A stretch of DNA of 57,516 nucleotides, taken from assembly GCA_036277635.1 (NCBI GenBank), contig DASUMP010000067.1, positions 1-57,516 on the forward strand, read 5' to 3'. Shown piece after piece: positions 24,696 through 32,981 of the stretch (the stretch's first letter is position 1; each line of letters begins with the position of its first letter). Both the position numbers and the translations under genes were made by a program. A model generated the notes under the pieces. The model was not told where the DNA came from. It did not search any database and was given only the letters and a program-made list of their open reading frames with translations. The stretch comes from DASUMP01 sp036277635 (GTDB lineage Bacteria; Actinomycetota; Acidimicrobiia; IMCC26256; PALSA-610).

Positions 24696-24974
24696 TCAGG
24701 GTCGGCTCGTTCGCTGTTCGGCCGACGGCGACCGGTCGTTGCCGGGTTGGCTCCGCACCCACTCGATCAGCTCGTCGCGATGGAACCGGATCTCGCGACC
24801 CCCCGGGAACCGGTGGGCCGGGATGCGGTGCTCGCGCACCATGCGCCGTAGGTACTCGACGTGCACGTGCAGCAGCTCGGCGGCCATGGCCGTCGTGAGG
24901 ATCGGGGGGTAGTGGCTCGCGTCCCCGGCGGCCGCAGGTGGGCGCACCTCGTGATCGTCGGCTGCAGGGGTCAC
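24696..24974 (-). CDS. BldC-like MerR/excisionase-type DNA-binding protein
   Basis: A 92-residue protein with one winged helix-turn-helix of the HTH_17/BldC type: LTTAMAAELLHVHVEYLRRM, then REHRIPAHRFPGGREIRFHR and DELIEWVRSQ. Such proteins recognise DNA with the helix HVEYLRRMVRE and the wing GGREIRF. Start choice is uncertain: the GTG at 24974 gives a short leader, and an ATG at 25031 would give 111 residues. It is divergent from the Tad pilus operon; the intergenic region carries CACAGG repeats that could be its targets, since BldC is known to bind direct repeats head to tail. It may regulate the pilus genes; this is inferred from position. Confidence 0.75.
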   Translation of the reverse strand: MTPAADDHEVRPPAAAGDASHYPPILTTAMAAELLHVHVEYLRRMVREHRIPAHRFPGGREIRFHRDELIEWVRSQPGNDRSPSAEQRTSRP

Positions 24975-25044
24975 ACGGACAACGGTACCCGCACCGCACG
25001 TCGGGGACGCGGATAGGGCACCGCTGGACACCGAGAAGCAGTGT

Positions 25045-25098
25045 CACAGGAGATAACACAGGTTACGACTTGCAATCACAGGATGGCACATGCTGTGA
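25045..25098. repeat. CACAGG direct repeats and TCACAG-N11-CTGTGA palindrome
   Basis: CACAGG occurs at 25045-25050, 25057-25062 and 25077-25082 in the same orientation. The third copy is also the left arm of a perfect inverted repeat, TCACAG (25076-25081) and CTGTGA (25093-25098), 11 bases apart. This is the most A+T-rich part of the region, between the BldC-like gene and the first Tad gene, and probably contains the tad promoter and its regulator sites. Confidence 0.6.
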
Positions 25099-25158
25099 TG
25101 ATCTGAGCACGAGGTGTGGTGGCCCGGCGGTGGGTCGGCGGCCGGTGAGGAGCTTCGG

Positions 25159-25926
25159 ATGTCGAGCACGGTGGTCCCCAGGACGGAGATCGACAGCGCG
25201 CCGATCGAGGCCACGGGGAGCGCGGATGCCGAGCGCCCGCACCGGCGTCGTCGGCGCCGGGCGCGCCCGACGGTGTCGGCACCGCACGTCGTGATGGTGA
25301 TCGCCGGTGCCGTCGCCGGGCTCGCGACGTTGGCGGCGCTGCGCGACGACGTCCCCGCGGCTCACTTCGTCGTCGCGGCTCACGATCTGGCGCCGGGGAC
25401 CCCGCTCGCGAGCGCCGAGGTCGAGCTGGTCGTCGGCCACGCCGACGAGCGCCTGCTCGACGACGTCGTGCGCGCCGACGAGCTCGCCGACCTCCAGCAG
25501 TTGGTGCTGGCACGCGTCGTGGCCGAGGGGGTTCCTCTCCGGCGTGGAGATCTCACGCAGATCCGAGACGAGTCGGTGCCTCGTACGTTCGGCTTCTCGC
25601 TGCCACGAGCGCGCGCGGTCGGCGGCGCCCTCGTCGTGGGAGATCGCGTCGACGTCCTGGCCGTCGACGCGGGTGGTCAGCACGCGTCCTACATCGCCAC
25701 CGCCGTCGAGGTGGTCGCGTACAACGACGGTGGGAGCGGACCGCTCGGCACGTCCGACGACGTCGTCGTGACCGTCGCCGTCGACGAATCGACGGCGCTC
25801 TCGCTGGCGTCGGCGCTCGAACGCGGATCGGTCAGTCTCGTGCGTTCGACCGGCGCGCGTCGCGAGGCGATCGAGCGGCCCGTCGACGTTCGTCGGCGCG
25901 TCGCCTCTCCCGGAGCGCGATCGTGA
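25159..25926 (+). CDS. cpaB: CpaB/RcpC-like SAF-domain pilus assembly protein
   Basis: A 255-residue Tad pilus protein. After a basic cytoplasmic tail (RRRRRRARPTVS) there is one membrane helix, VVMVIAGAVAGLATLAAL, then the SAF domain VVAAHDLAPGTPLASAEVEL, where the AxxLxxG pattern of SAF domains is seen, and a C-terminal domain with VGDRVDVLAV. CpaB is thought to guide or stabilise the pilus outside the membrane; in monoderms its target may be the cell wall. The ATG 25159 has GAGGAGC eight bases upstream, so this is the first gene of the operon. Its stop overlaps the next start (GTGA). Confidence 0.85.
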   Translation: MSSTVVPRTEIDSAPIEATGSADAERPHRRRRRRARPTVSAPHVVMVIAGAVAGLATLAALRDDVPAAHFVVAAHDLAPGTPLASAEVELVVGHADERLLDDVVRADELADLQQLVLARVVAEGVPLRRGDLTQIRDESVPRTFGFSLPRARAVGGALVVGDRVDVLAVDAGGQHASYIATAVEVVAYNDGGSGPLGTSDDVVVTVAVDESTALSLASALERGSVSLVRSTGARREAIERPVDVRRRVASPGARS

Positions 25927-27137
25927 CGGCCTCCGGCGAGCCGGAGGTCGCGCTCGCGTTCACCGCGGAGCGATGGGTCGAGGGGTTCCATCGGTACTGC
26001 GCAGATCACGGCGGCGCGAGGATCCGACTGGTCGTCGTCGATCCGGCAGTGGCGCTCGACGAGCACTTCGACGTCATGGTCGCGGGGCACCGCTGGCCGC
26101 CGCTCGACGCGTCGTTCGTCGATGCGCTCCATGAGCGGGGCGTGATCGTCGTCGGGGTCCACGACCGCGCCGAACCAGCGTCGGAGCAGTTCCTCGTGTC
26201 CGTCGGTATCGACGGCGCCGTCGCGTCCGATCTCGGACCGGAGGCGATCGTGGCCGAGGTCGCGCGCGCGGTCGTCGTGGGCGCGGCGTCGGGCCCGGGC
26301 TCGCGAGTCGGGCAGGCGTCCGAACGGCAGAACGTGCCGACGCGCTCGCGGGGTGGGCGAGGACGTGTCGTCGCGGTCGGGGGACCGAGTGGGTCGGGCC
26401 GCACCGAGGTCGCGATTGCCGTGGCGGACGGGCTCGCGAACCTGCGGCACACGTGCGTGCTCATCGACGCCGACGACGTGACGCCCGGGGTGGCGGCCCG
26501 TCTCGGCCTCCCGCTCGAGCCGAACCTCGCCACCGCGGTCGATCGCCTCACGACGAGCGGCCGGGACCCCGATGTCGTGTTCGCGGGGACGTCACGGCTC
26601 GCCGGTGGGCTCGCGGTGTTGCCCGGCCTCGTCGCGAACGCGCCCTGGCTGCGACCGCGTCCGGGACAGGTCGTCGAGGTCGTCGACCTGGCGTCGCTGC
26701 GCCACGACTGGGTCGTCGTCGACGTGTCGGGACCAGTCGAGCCCGCTCCCGACGATCGCGGCGGTCGATTCGACGTCGCCCGTGCGATCCTCGGGCGCGC
26801 CGATGCGGTGGTGGTCGTCGGAACGCCCGATCCGGCCGGCTGCGTGCGTCTCGTGCGCTGGATCGCCGATGCATCGACGGCGGCGCGCGACGTGCCGCTC
26901 CGAATCGCGGTGAACCGGGTCGCTCGCGACCGCGCCCGTGCCCAACAGGTCGTCGCCGAGCTGGGTCGTCGCGGCATCACCACGGCGTGCTCGACGGTCC
27001 GCGACGATCCGCGTGTCCATTCGGCCGCCTGGATGGGCACACCCGTGCGGCGAGGTCGGTTCCGGCGCGACATCGACGCGCTCGTCGACGATCTCGTGTT
27101 CGATCTCGGCGCCGAGCCGCAGACCCTCGTGGGATGA
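25923..27137 (+). CDS. CpaE/TadZ-like ATPase with altered P-loop
   Basis: A 404-residue protein with a receiver-like N-terminal part (residues 1-140) and a MinD-type P-loop domain. The P-loop near residues 154-161 reads GPSGSGRT: arginine replaces the usual Walker A lysine, and the deviant lysine of MinD/TadZ is also missing. Later strands are recognisable (TCVLIDADDVTPGVAARLGL, DWVVVDVSGPV, ADAVVVVGTPDP). TadZ proteins place the pilus machine in the cell, some as inactive ATPases. The GTG start overlaps the cpaB stop; the stop overlaps the TadA start. Identity as the TadZ component relies on both fold and position. Confidence 0.8.
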   Translation: MTASGEPEVALAFTAERWVEGFHRYCADHGGARIRLVVVDPAVALDEHFDVMVAGHRWPPLDASFVDALHERGVIVVGVHDRAEPASEQFLVSVGIDGAVASDLGPEAIVAEVARAVVVGAASGPGSRVGQASERQNVPTRSRGGRGRVVAVGGPSGSGRTEVAIAVADGLANLRHTCVLIDADDVTPGVAARLGLPLEPNLATAVDRLTTSGRDPDVVFAGTSRLAGGLAVLPGLVANAPWLRPRPGQVVEVVDLASLRHDWVVVDVSGPVEPAPDDRGGRFDVARAILGRADAVVVVGTPDPAGCVRLVRWIADASTAARDVPLRIAVNRVARDRARAQQVVAELGRRGITTACSTVRDDPRVHSAAWMGTPVRRGRFRRDIDALVDDLVFDLGAEPQTLVG

Positions 27138-28414
27138 ACGTCGACACCCGTATCGACGCGTACGAGTCGCTGCGTCGAGCCGCGATGCAGCGACTCGAGC
27201 GGCGTCGCCTCCGCCCCGACGTCGATCCCGGCGCGGTTCGAGCCGAGATCGTGGCCCTCGTCGACGAGTACGGGCGCGACGCGGAGCTCGGACGAACGCC
27301 GCCACTCGGCGACCCGGACGACATGGTCGAGCGTGTCGCTCGGGCGATCGTCGAGCTCGGACCGCTGACCGACCTCCTGACCCGGGTCGACGTCGAGGAG
27401 ATCTTCATCGAGGGCGCGAAGGTCGCCTACCTCGACGACCGCGGCCGCCTGCTCGGTTCGCCGGTGCCGACGACCGAGGAGGAGAACCGCCGTCTCGTCG
27501 ACCGGCTGCTCGCCGCCACCGATCGGCACCTGAGCGCGCGCTACCCGATCGTCCAGGCTCGCGTCCTCGACGGCACCGCGCGGTTGACCGCAGCGATCCC
27601 ACCGATCGCCGACCACCTCTCGGCGACGGTGCGGCGGTACACGGTGCGCGACGTGTCGCTCGAGGATCTCGTCGAACGCGGATCGATCACGCGTCCGGCC
27701 GCGAACCTGTTGCGCGTGGCGGCCCGCGTCCGCAGCCGCATCGTCGTGTCGGGCGAGCCGGGCGCAGGCAAGACCACGATGCTGGCGGCGTTCCTCGCCG
27801 CGGTCCCGCCGACGCACTGCGTGCGGTGTTGCGAGGAGATCCGCGAGCTGTCCGTACCGGTCGCGCACGGCGGCTACTACGAGGTGCGACCACCGGCCCT
27901 CGACGACAGCGGCGAGGTCACGCTGCGCGATCTCGTCAAGTTCGTGCTCGCGATGCGTCCCGACCGGATCGTCGTCGGTGAGGTCCGTGGCGCCGAGGCC
28001 TTCGAGCTGACGCGGGCGATCAACGCCGGCTGCGGCTTCGCGTGCACGGTGCACGCGAACAGCGCACGCGGCGCACTCCAAGCGCTCGTCAACGCCGCGC
28101 TGATGGCGGGGGAGAACGTCACCGAACACGTCGTGCGGCGCGTCTTCTCCGACGCCCTCGACCTCGTCGTGCACCTCGACCGCGACGATTCCGGCGCCGA
28201 CGCTCCCGGGATCCGACGCGCCGTGGTCGAGATCGCCGCGGTCGCCCCAGAGGTGGATCGACAGCTCACGTGCGAGCCCGTGTTCGCACGCGCCCGTGTC
28301 GGAGGGCCACTCGAATGGACGGGCGCGACGCCCGAGTGGCTCGAGGATCGCCTCGCAGGTGCGCTGGGTCGGAGCTCGCTGCGCGCGGTGCTCGACGGGC
28401 GGGTGACGCCGTGA
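27134..28414 (+). CDS. tadA: CpaF/TadA pilus secretion ATPase
   Basis: A 426-residue hexameric secretion ATPase of the type II/IV family that powers pilus assembly. Walker A GEPGAGKTT is near residue 206. RCCEEIRELSVP is the Asp-box-like region, followed by KFVLAMRPDRIVVGEVRGAE (Walker B) near 270-285 and TVHANSARGALQAL, the His box. The N-terminal domain with VEEIFIEGAKVAYLDDRGRL is typical of CpaF. Start ATG overlaps the previous stop (ATGA). All catalytic elements are intact, so the pilus should be energised even if the TadZ partner is inactive. Confidence 0.94.
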   Translation: MNVDTRIDAYESLRRAAMQRLERRRLRPDVDPGAVRAEIVALVDEYGRDAELGRTPPLGDPDDMVERVARAIVELGPLTDLLTRVDVEEIFIEGAKVAYLDDRGRLLGSPVPTTEEENRRLVDRLLAATDRHLSARYPIVQARVLDGTARLTAAIPPIADHLSATVRRYTVRDVSLEDLVERGSITRPAANLLRVAARVRSRIVVSGEPGAGKTTMLAAFLAAVPPTHCVRCCEEIRELSVPVAHGGYYEVRPPALDDSGEVTLRDLVKFVLAMRPDRIVVGEVRGAEAFELTRAINAGCGFACTVHANSARGALQALVNAALMAGENVTEHVVRRVFSDALDLVVHLDRDDSGADAPGIRRAVVEIAAVAPEVDRQLTCEPVFARARVGGPLEWTGATPEWLEDRLAGALGRSSLRAVLDGRVTP

Positions 28415-29301
28415 GCGCAGTGATTGCTGCGATCGCGACCGCGATCGCCGTCGGCGCCGCGGTGGCCGGCGCTCACGGGATCGACACCGCGATCGGTATG
28501 CGTCGTCGCGTGCGTCCTCGCCGGCGGATCGACCGTGCGACCTGGTTGCGTCAGGCCGGAGTCGCGATCGCGCCGGCGCAGTTCGCGGCCGGGTCCGCGT
28601 TGCTCGCGCTCGGAGCGGGCGGACTCGTCGCGATGGTGACCGGATCCGTGTACGTCGCGGCGGCGCCGGCGCTCGCTGCCAGCGTGGTACCGCACCTCGT
28701 GCTCGGACGTCGACGCGCGGAACGGATGCGCGACGTGCAGCGGGCGTGGCCCGATGGGCTGCGGGACCTGCTCGCGTCGATCGCCGCCGGGCGCTCGCTG
28801 TCGCAGGCGATCCATGCGCTCGCCGAGACCGGACCCGTCCCGTTGCAGCGTGCGTTCGCTCGCTTCGCCGAACGTAGCCGCATGTTCGGCACCGCGGCCG
28901 CCCTCGAGGTGATTCGCGAGGAGCTCGCCGACCCCGCGAGCGACCGCGTGATCGAGGTGCTCGTCCTCGCCCACGAACGAGGTGGCAACGTGGTCCGAAC
29001 GATCCTCGAAGATCTCGTCGACGCGGCGACCCGGGATCTCAAGCTCGCCGACCAGATCGAGACCGAGGGACTCGAGATGCAGATCAACGCCCGGGCGGTG
29101 GTCGTGCTCCCGTGGATCGTGCTCGTCGTGCTCACGGCACGCCCCGGACCGTTTCGCGACTTCTATCGCGGCTCGGCCGGCCTCCTGACGCTGGCACTCG
29201 GGGCGCTCATGAGTGCGATCGGGGTGATCGTGCTCACACGTCTCGGGCGAGTGCCGCGTGAGCCGCGTGTCTTCGGGGGCGGCGGCGGGGGCGCGCGGTG
29301 A
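28411..29301 (+). CDS. tadB: TadB, pilus assembly inner-membrane protein
   Basis: A 296-residue type II secretion F domain protein. Membrane helices are at the N-terminus (AVIAAIATAIAVGAAVAGA), residues about 50-90 (FAAGSALLALGAGGLVAMV and VAAAPALAASVVPHLVLG), and the C-terminus (VVVLPWIVLVVLTA and LALGALMSAIGVIVLT). Between lies the cytoplasmic GspF-like domain: WPDGLRDLLASIAAGRSLSQ and the LAHERGGNVVRTILEDLVD block. It forms the membrane platform with TadC, driven by TadA. GTG start overlaps the tadA stop; the stop overlaps the tadC start. Confidence 0.9.
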   Translation: MSAVIAAIATAIAVGAAVAGAHGIDTAIGMRRRVRPRRRIDRATWLRQAGVAIAPAQFAAGSALLALGAGGLVAMVTGSVYVAAAPALAASVVPHLVLGRRRAERMRDVQRAWPDGLRDLLASIAAGRSLSQAIHALAETGPVPLQRAFARFAERSRMFGTAAALEVIREELADPASDRVIEVLVLAHERGGNVVRTILEDLVDAATRDLKLADQIETEGLEMQINARAVVVLPWIVLVVLTARPGPFRDFYRGSAGLLTLALGALMSAIGVIVLTRLGRVPREPRVFGGGGGGAR

Positions 29302-30233
29302 GCGTGTCGTGGATCGCGGCGGCTACGAGCGTCGCGGTCGCGGCTGCGGCGATGGCGACATCACGGGTCGTGTATCCGACTCGCGCCACGTTGCGGTCGC
29401 GAGTCGGCCCGTATCTCGTCGCCCCGCGGACCGCACCGGGCGATCACGTCGATCTGGAATCGGCGAGCGTCGCGGGCGCATCGTCGCGCCGGCGATCGGG
29501 TCGGGAGATCGCGCGCTCCTTGCTCCTTCGTGGGGCGCGTGTGATCGATGCGCGCGGTGACGAGGACCTCGCGTCGCTCCTCGCGCGCGCGGGCCTGTAC
29601 GACGTGTCGACGGAAGCGTTCCGGGTGCGGCGCATGACGGACGCACTCGTGGTCGGAGGAGTCGCCACCGCGTTCGCGACGGCGACGACGCGATCGCCGC
29701 TCCTCGTGGTCGTGAGTGGGATCGCAGGGTTCGCGTACGGATCGACGCGCACCCGACGGCGCGTGGAGCGCGCCACCGTCGCGCGCGCCGAGCGCCTGCG
29801 TCAGGAGCTCGTGACGATCAACCAACTGCTCGCGATCCACGTTCGCACTGGTGCCGGTCCGATGCACGCCGTGCGGCGAGTGGTGGATCGGGGATCCGGC
29901 GTCGTGGTCGAAGAGCTCGCCGCGGTCTTGCGCTGGACGCGAGCCGGCACGCGCGACGCGGACGCGTTCCGTCGCGCGGCCGAGATCACCGCCGACCCGA
30001 GCGCAGCGCGGACCTACCTGCTGATCGCCACGGCCGTCGAGCGCGGGGCCGACCTCGGCGCGGCACTGCTCGCACTGAGTCACGACATCCGCGACGCTCG
30101 CCGAGAGGCGCTGCACCAACAGGCGATACGCCGACGCGCCGCGATGCTGCTCCCGACGATCGGGATCCTCGCTCCGATCATGTTGCTGTTCATCGCCGCG
30201 CCGCTGCCCTCGATGGTGTTGGGAGCGCGGTGA
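29298..30233 (+). CDS. tadC: TadC, pilus assembly inner-membrane protein
   Basis: A 311-residue partner of TadB with the same architecture: N-terminal helix, two middle helices (MTDALVVGGVATAFATATTR and PLLVVVSGIAGFAYG), the cytoplasmic F domain LRQELVTINQLLAIHVRTGA and a C-terminal helix pair ending MLLPTIGILAPIMLLFIAAP. TadB and TadC together make the pseudo-dimeric platform. GTG start overlaps tadB. The gene ends 39 bases before the pilin ATG, the only real gap within the operon. Confidence 0.88.
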   Translation: MSVSWIAAATSVAVAAAAMATSRVVYPTRATLRSRVGPYLVAPRTAPGDHVDLESASVAGASSRRRSGREIARSLLLRGARVIDARGDEDLASLLARAGLYDVSTEAFRVRRMTDALVVGGVATAFATATTRSPLLVVVSGIAGFAYGSTRTRRRVERATVARAERLRQELVTINQLLAIHVRTGAGPMHAVRRVVDRGSGVVVEELAAVLRWTRAGTRDADAFRRAAEITADPSAARTYLLIATAVERGADLGAALLALSHDIRDARREALHQQAIRRRAAMLLPTIGILAPIMLLFIAAPLPSMVLGAR

Positions 30234-30272
30234 CTGGGTTCGAACGGTTCACGAGTGCAACGAGGAGGATCC

Positions 30273-30479
30273 ATGGACGGAACACCTGACGACTTGATCC
30301 CAACGAGTGAGGGCCGCGCCGCGCGGGTCGACGTCTCCGATCGCGAAGCGGGGTTGACCACGGCCGAGCTGCTCGGCAACGCCGCGCTCGGCGTGCTGGC
30401 CCTCGTCGCGATTTGGACCGCGCTGCGCGGCGTCGGACTCGACGTCGTCGACTGGGTGCGCGCCCAGCTCGTGCAATGA
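30273..30479 (+). CDS. Flp-type pilin precursor
   Basis: A 68-residue class III (Flp) prepilin. A 27-residue hydrophilic leader ends in Gly27, followed by LTTAEL with glutamate at +5 (Glu32) and the hydrophobic helix LLGNAALGVLALVAIWTALR, the signal cleaved by a TadV-type prepilin peptidase. The tyrosine usual at +6 is replaced by leucine. It would be the main pilus subunit. The ATG 30273 has the perfect site AGGAGG six to eight bases upstream, the best ribosome site of the operon, fitting a protein needed in bulk; an in-frame ATG at 30255 lacks it. The prepilin peptidase gene is not in the window. Confidence 0.85.
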   Translation: MDGTPDDLIPTSEGRAARVDVSDREAGLTTAELLGNAALGVLALVAIWTALRGVGLDVVDWVRAQLVQ

Positions 30480-30880
30480 CGGCGCGGCCCGAGGATCGAC
30501 CGGGGGCCGCAACAGCGCGAGAGGGCGGCTTCGCGACGGTTGGCTACATCACCGCAGCGTCGTTGGCGTTGATCGTGTTCACGTTCGGCGCGCAGCTGTT
30601 GCTCGGCACGTATGCCCGCTCTGTCGTTCGCGCAGCTGCCGCGGAGGGAGTACGCAGCGCGGTGCGTGTCGACGTCGACGACGCCGCGGAGATCTGCCGG
30701 GCGAGGGCAAGTGCCGTTGTCGCCGATGCGCTGCGCGGCACGATGGGCGAGACGGTGTCGGTGACGTGCCACGAGCGCGACGGAGAAGTCGTGGCCGTCG
30801 TCACCGCCCGTGTCGCCGGATGGGGACTCGTCCCGTCGTCGACCGCGACGGGTCGCGCCCGAGCGACGCGCGAGGGATGA
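30476..30880 (+). CDS. TadE-like pseudopilin
   Basis: A 134-residue protein with a basic leader, EGGFATVGYI at about residues 16-25 and a hydrophobic helix AASLALIVFTFGAQLLLGTY, followed by a soluble domain with two cysteines (EICRARA and VTCHERD). It has the size and layout of TadE minor pseudopilins, although the +5 glutamate is replaced: the residues after Gly are FATVG, so processing by the peptidase is uncertain. The ATG overlaps the pilin stop (ATGA), and its stop overlaps the next start. Confidence 0.75.
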   Translation: MTARPEDRPGAATAREGGFATVGYITAASLALIVFTFGAQLLLGTYARSVVRAAAAEGVRSAVRVDVDDAAEICRARASAVVADALRGTMGETVSVTCHERDGEVVAVVTARVAGWGLVPSSTATGRARATREG

Positions 30881-31290
30881 CGCCGATGTTGCGCGGCGAG
30901 CGAGGAGTCGCGGCGATCGAGCTCGCGTTCGGGATCGCGGTGCTGCTGCTGCCGGTCATTGTGCTCGTCGGGACGCTGCCCGTCTGGGTCGACCACCGCG
31001 AGGCTGCGGTTGCGGCCGCGAGAGAGGCCGCGGTCGTCGCGGCGCGCGACTTCCCCGATCAGGACCCGACGGCGGCCGATCGATCGGCACGTCGAGTCCT
31101 CGCGGACCACGGGGTGCCCGCGACGTCGGCGTCGATCGACGTCCGACCTGCAGCCGAACGCGGCGACACCGTGGACGCGACGGTCCGCGTCGAGGTCCCG
31201 GCGCTCCATGTACCGCTCATCGGATCGTTCGGAGCGTGGACGGTGACCGTCGTCGCGTCGCGCCGAGTCGAGGATCATCGGAGCCGGTGA
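30877..31290 (+). CDS. TadE-family pseudopilin
   Basis: A 137-residue minor pseudopilin. RGERGVAAIELAFGIAVLLL carries the prepilin signal: Gly, then VAAIE with glutamate at +5, then the hydrophobic helix. The rest is a periplasm-side domain rich in Ala, Asp and Val. TadE-type proteins join or initiate the pilus after cleavage by TadV. It overlaps neighbours by four bases on both sides (ATGA at the start, GTGA at the end). Ribosome access is through coupling with the previous gene. Confidence 0.88.
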   Translation: MTPMLRGERGVAAIELAFGIAVLLLPVIVLVGTLPVWVDHREAAVAAAREAAVVAARDFPDQDPTAADRSARRVLADHGVPATSASIDVRPAAERGDTVDATVRVEVPALHVPLIGSFGAWTVTVVASRRVEDHRSR

Positions 31291-31724
31291 CGGTGCACGG
31301 GGTGCCTCGGACGCGCGCCGAACGCGGCTCGGTGACCGTGTGGGTGCTCTCGTTGACCGTCGCCGTCGCGGCGCTCGGGGGTCTCGCGATCGATGTCGGT
31401 CGCGCGTTCGTCGTGCGCCGCGAGCTGGCGACGGTCGCCGACGCCGCAGCGGTCGCAGGCGCGAGCGGCGTCGACGTCGCGTCGCTCCGAGTCGGTGGGG
31501 CCGCGCTCGACCCGCAGCGCGTCGACGCGTTGGTCGCCGTCGCGGTGGCGTCGCACAGCGCCGCGAGCGCGATCGACGAGGTGCGCGTCGTGGTGACCGA
31601 CGCGCAGCGAGTGGAGGTCACCGTGCGCGGCTCGGTGCGCGTGGGTCTGCTCGGACTCTTGCTCGACGCCTCGGTGCTCGCTGTCGAGGTTCACGCGTCG
31701 GCGGAGCCCCGTCGACTGCCCTGA
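31287..31724 (+). CDS. TadG-like / TadE-like pilus-associated protein
   Basis: A 145-residue protein whose N-terminus ERGSVTVWVLSLTVAVAALG and following GLAIDVGRAFVVRRELATVA match the TadG-like and helicase/secretion-neighbourhood TadE-like families of actinobacteria. The helix is followed by DAAAVAGASGVD, the usual alpha-helical stem, and a small beta domain. There is no +5 glutamate, so it is probably anchored without processing. It is the last gene of the Tad operon. The GTG start overlaps the previous stop; the stop lies 21 bases before an operator for the next gene. Confidence 0.82.
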   Translation: MTVHGVPRTRAERGSVTVWVLSLTVAVAALGGLAIDVGRAFVVRRELATVADAAAVAGASGVDVASLRVGGAALDPQRVDALVAVAVASHSAASAIDEVRVVVTDAQRVEVTVRGSVRVGLLGLLLDASVLAVEVHASAEPRRLP

Positions 31725-31744
31725 GCGAGTCGGCGGCGGCCCAC

Positions 31745-31768
31745 CTGACGTGGGCGTCAGGGTACGCT
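31745..31768 (+). promoter_or_regulatory. Palindromic operator, copy 3, and -10 box (thiolase)
   Basis: CTGAC (31745-31749), GTGGGC, GTCAG (31756-31760), flanked by C and G so that the arms are six bases. A TACGCT -10 box at 31763-31768 lies two bases downstream, so a bound protein would cover the promoter of the thiolase at 31799. Confidence 0.65.
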
Positions 31769-31798
31769 GCGGACCCTCGTCGACCTTCGGGAGCAGTC

Positions 31799-32974
31799 AT
31801 GGATGTCGTGATCGTCGCGGCCGCGCGCACACCGATCGGGACCGCGCGCAAGGGCACGTTGCTCGACGTGAGCGCCTTCGAGCTCGCCCGTCACGCGGTG
31901 GGCGCCGCCCTCGGACGATCGGGGATCGAGGCCTCGGAGGTCGACGACCTGCAGATGGGTGAGTCGTTGCAGGGAGGCGGCGACATCGCGCGCTACGCCG
32001 CGGTCGAGCTCGGGATCACCAACGTCCCCGGCGTGGCGCTGAACCGCCACTGCGCATCGGGCATGGCGTCGGTGCAGAACGCGGCGGGCAGCATCGCAGC
32101 CGGGATGGACAGCGTCGTGATCGCTGGTGGTGCCGAGTCGATCAGCAGCTCGCCGATGTCGAAGAAGCGGGTGCTCGGCACCGACGAATGGGAGGACTGG
32201 ATGTCGCCCTCCCACCCCGAGCAGCCCGACGCTCCGGCGTTCGACATGTCGATCACGGTGGGGTGGAACACTGCGAAGAAGATCGGCGTGAGCCGCTCCG
32301 AGATGGACGAGTGGGCGTACCGATCGCACCGGCGGGCGGTCGCCGCGATCGACGAGGGTCGGCTCGAGGAGGAGATCGTCCCGATCGAGGTGAAGCGGCG
32401 CGACGGTTCGGTCACCACGTTCGCGGTCGATGAACACCCCCGGCGCGACACGAGCCTGGAGAAGCTCGCGTCGTTGCGACCGCTGCACCCCGAGATCGAT
32501 GACTTCGGTGTGACGGCTGGGAACTCGTCGGGGCTGAACGACGCGGGTGCGGCGCTGGTGCTCGTGAGCGGCGACTACGCGCGTGCCCACGGCCTCCAAC
32601 CGCTCGCCCGGATCCGATCGTGGGCGTCCGTCGGCCTCCCGCCCGAAGACACGGGCCTCGGCCCGATCTCTGCCATCCCGAAAGCCCTGGCGCGCGCCGG
32701 GATGACGGTTGCCGACGTCGATCTCGCCGAGATCAACGAAGCGTTCGCGTCAGTGCCGGTCGCCGCGTGCCGCGAGCTCGGACTCGACCCGGAGATCACG
32801 AATCCGAACGGGTCGGGATGCTCTCTCGGACATCCGGTCGCCGCGACCGGGACCCGCATGATCATCACCACGCTCTACGAGCTCCGGCGCCGGGGTGGCG
32901 GCGTCGGCCTTGCGAGCATGTGCGCGGGCGGGGGCATGGGATCGGCCACCGTGTTCGAGGTGTTCGCGGGCTGA
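31799..32974 (+). CDS. Acetyl-CoA acetyltransferase (thiolase)
   Basis: A 391-residue classical thiolase with the full catalytic set: Cys in NRHCASGMASVQNAAG (near residue 89), INEAFASVPVAACREL, the histidine of GHPVAATGTRM and the second Cys of SMCAGGGMGSATVFE. It cleaves or forms 3-oxoacyl-CoAs. GVSRSEMDEWAYRSHRRAV is the usual loop domain. The ATG 31799 is 31 bases after the TACGCT -10 box; a GGGAG ribosome site lies eight bases before it. It is a single-gene unit under the shared palindromic operator, converging on the GDH gene with seven bases between. Probable role: last step of beta-oxidation. Confidence 0.94.
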   Translation: MDVVIVAAARTPIGTARKGTLLDVSAFELARHAVGAALGRSGIEASEVDDLQMGESLQGGGDIARYAAVELGITNVPGVALNRHCASGMASVQNAAGSIAAGMDSVVIAGGAESISSSPMSKKRVLGTDEWEDWMSPSHPEQPDAPAFDMSITVGWNTAKKIGVSRSEMDEWAYRSHRRAVAAIDEGRLEEEIVPIEVKRRDGSVTTFAVDEHPRRDTSLEKLASLRPLHPEIDDFGVTAGNSSGLNDAGAALVLVSGDYARAHGLQPLARIRSWASVGLPPEDTGLGPISAIPKALARAGMTVADVDLAEINEAFASVPVAACRELGLDPEITNPNGSGCSLGHPVAATGTRMIITTLYELRRRGGGVGLASMCAGGGMGSATVFEVFAG

Positions 32975-32981
32975 CGGAGGC

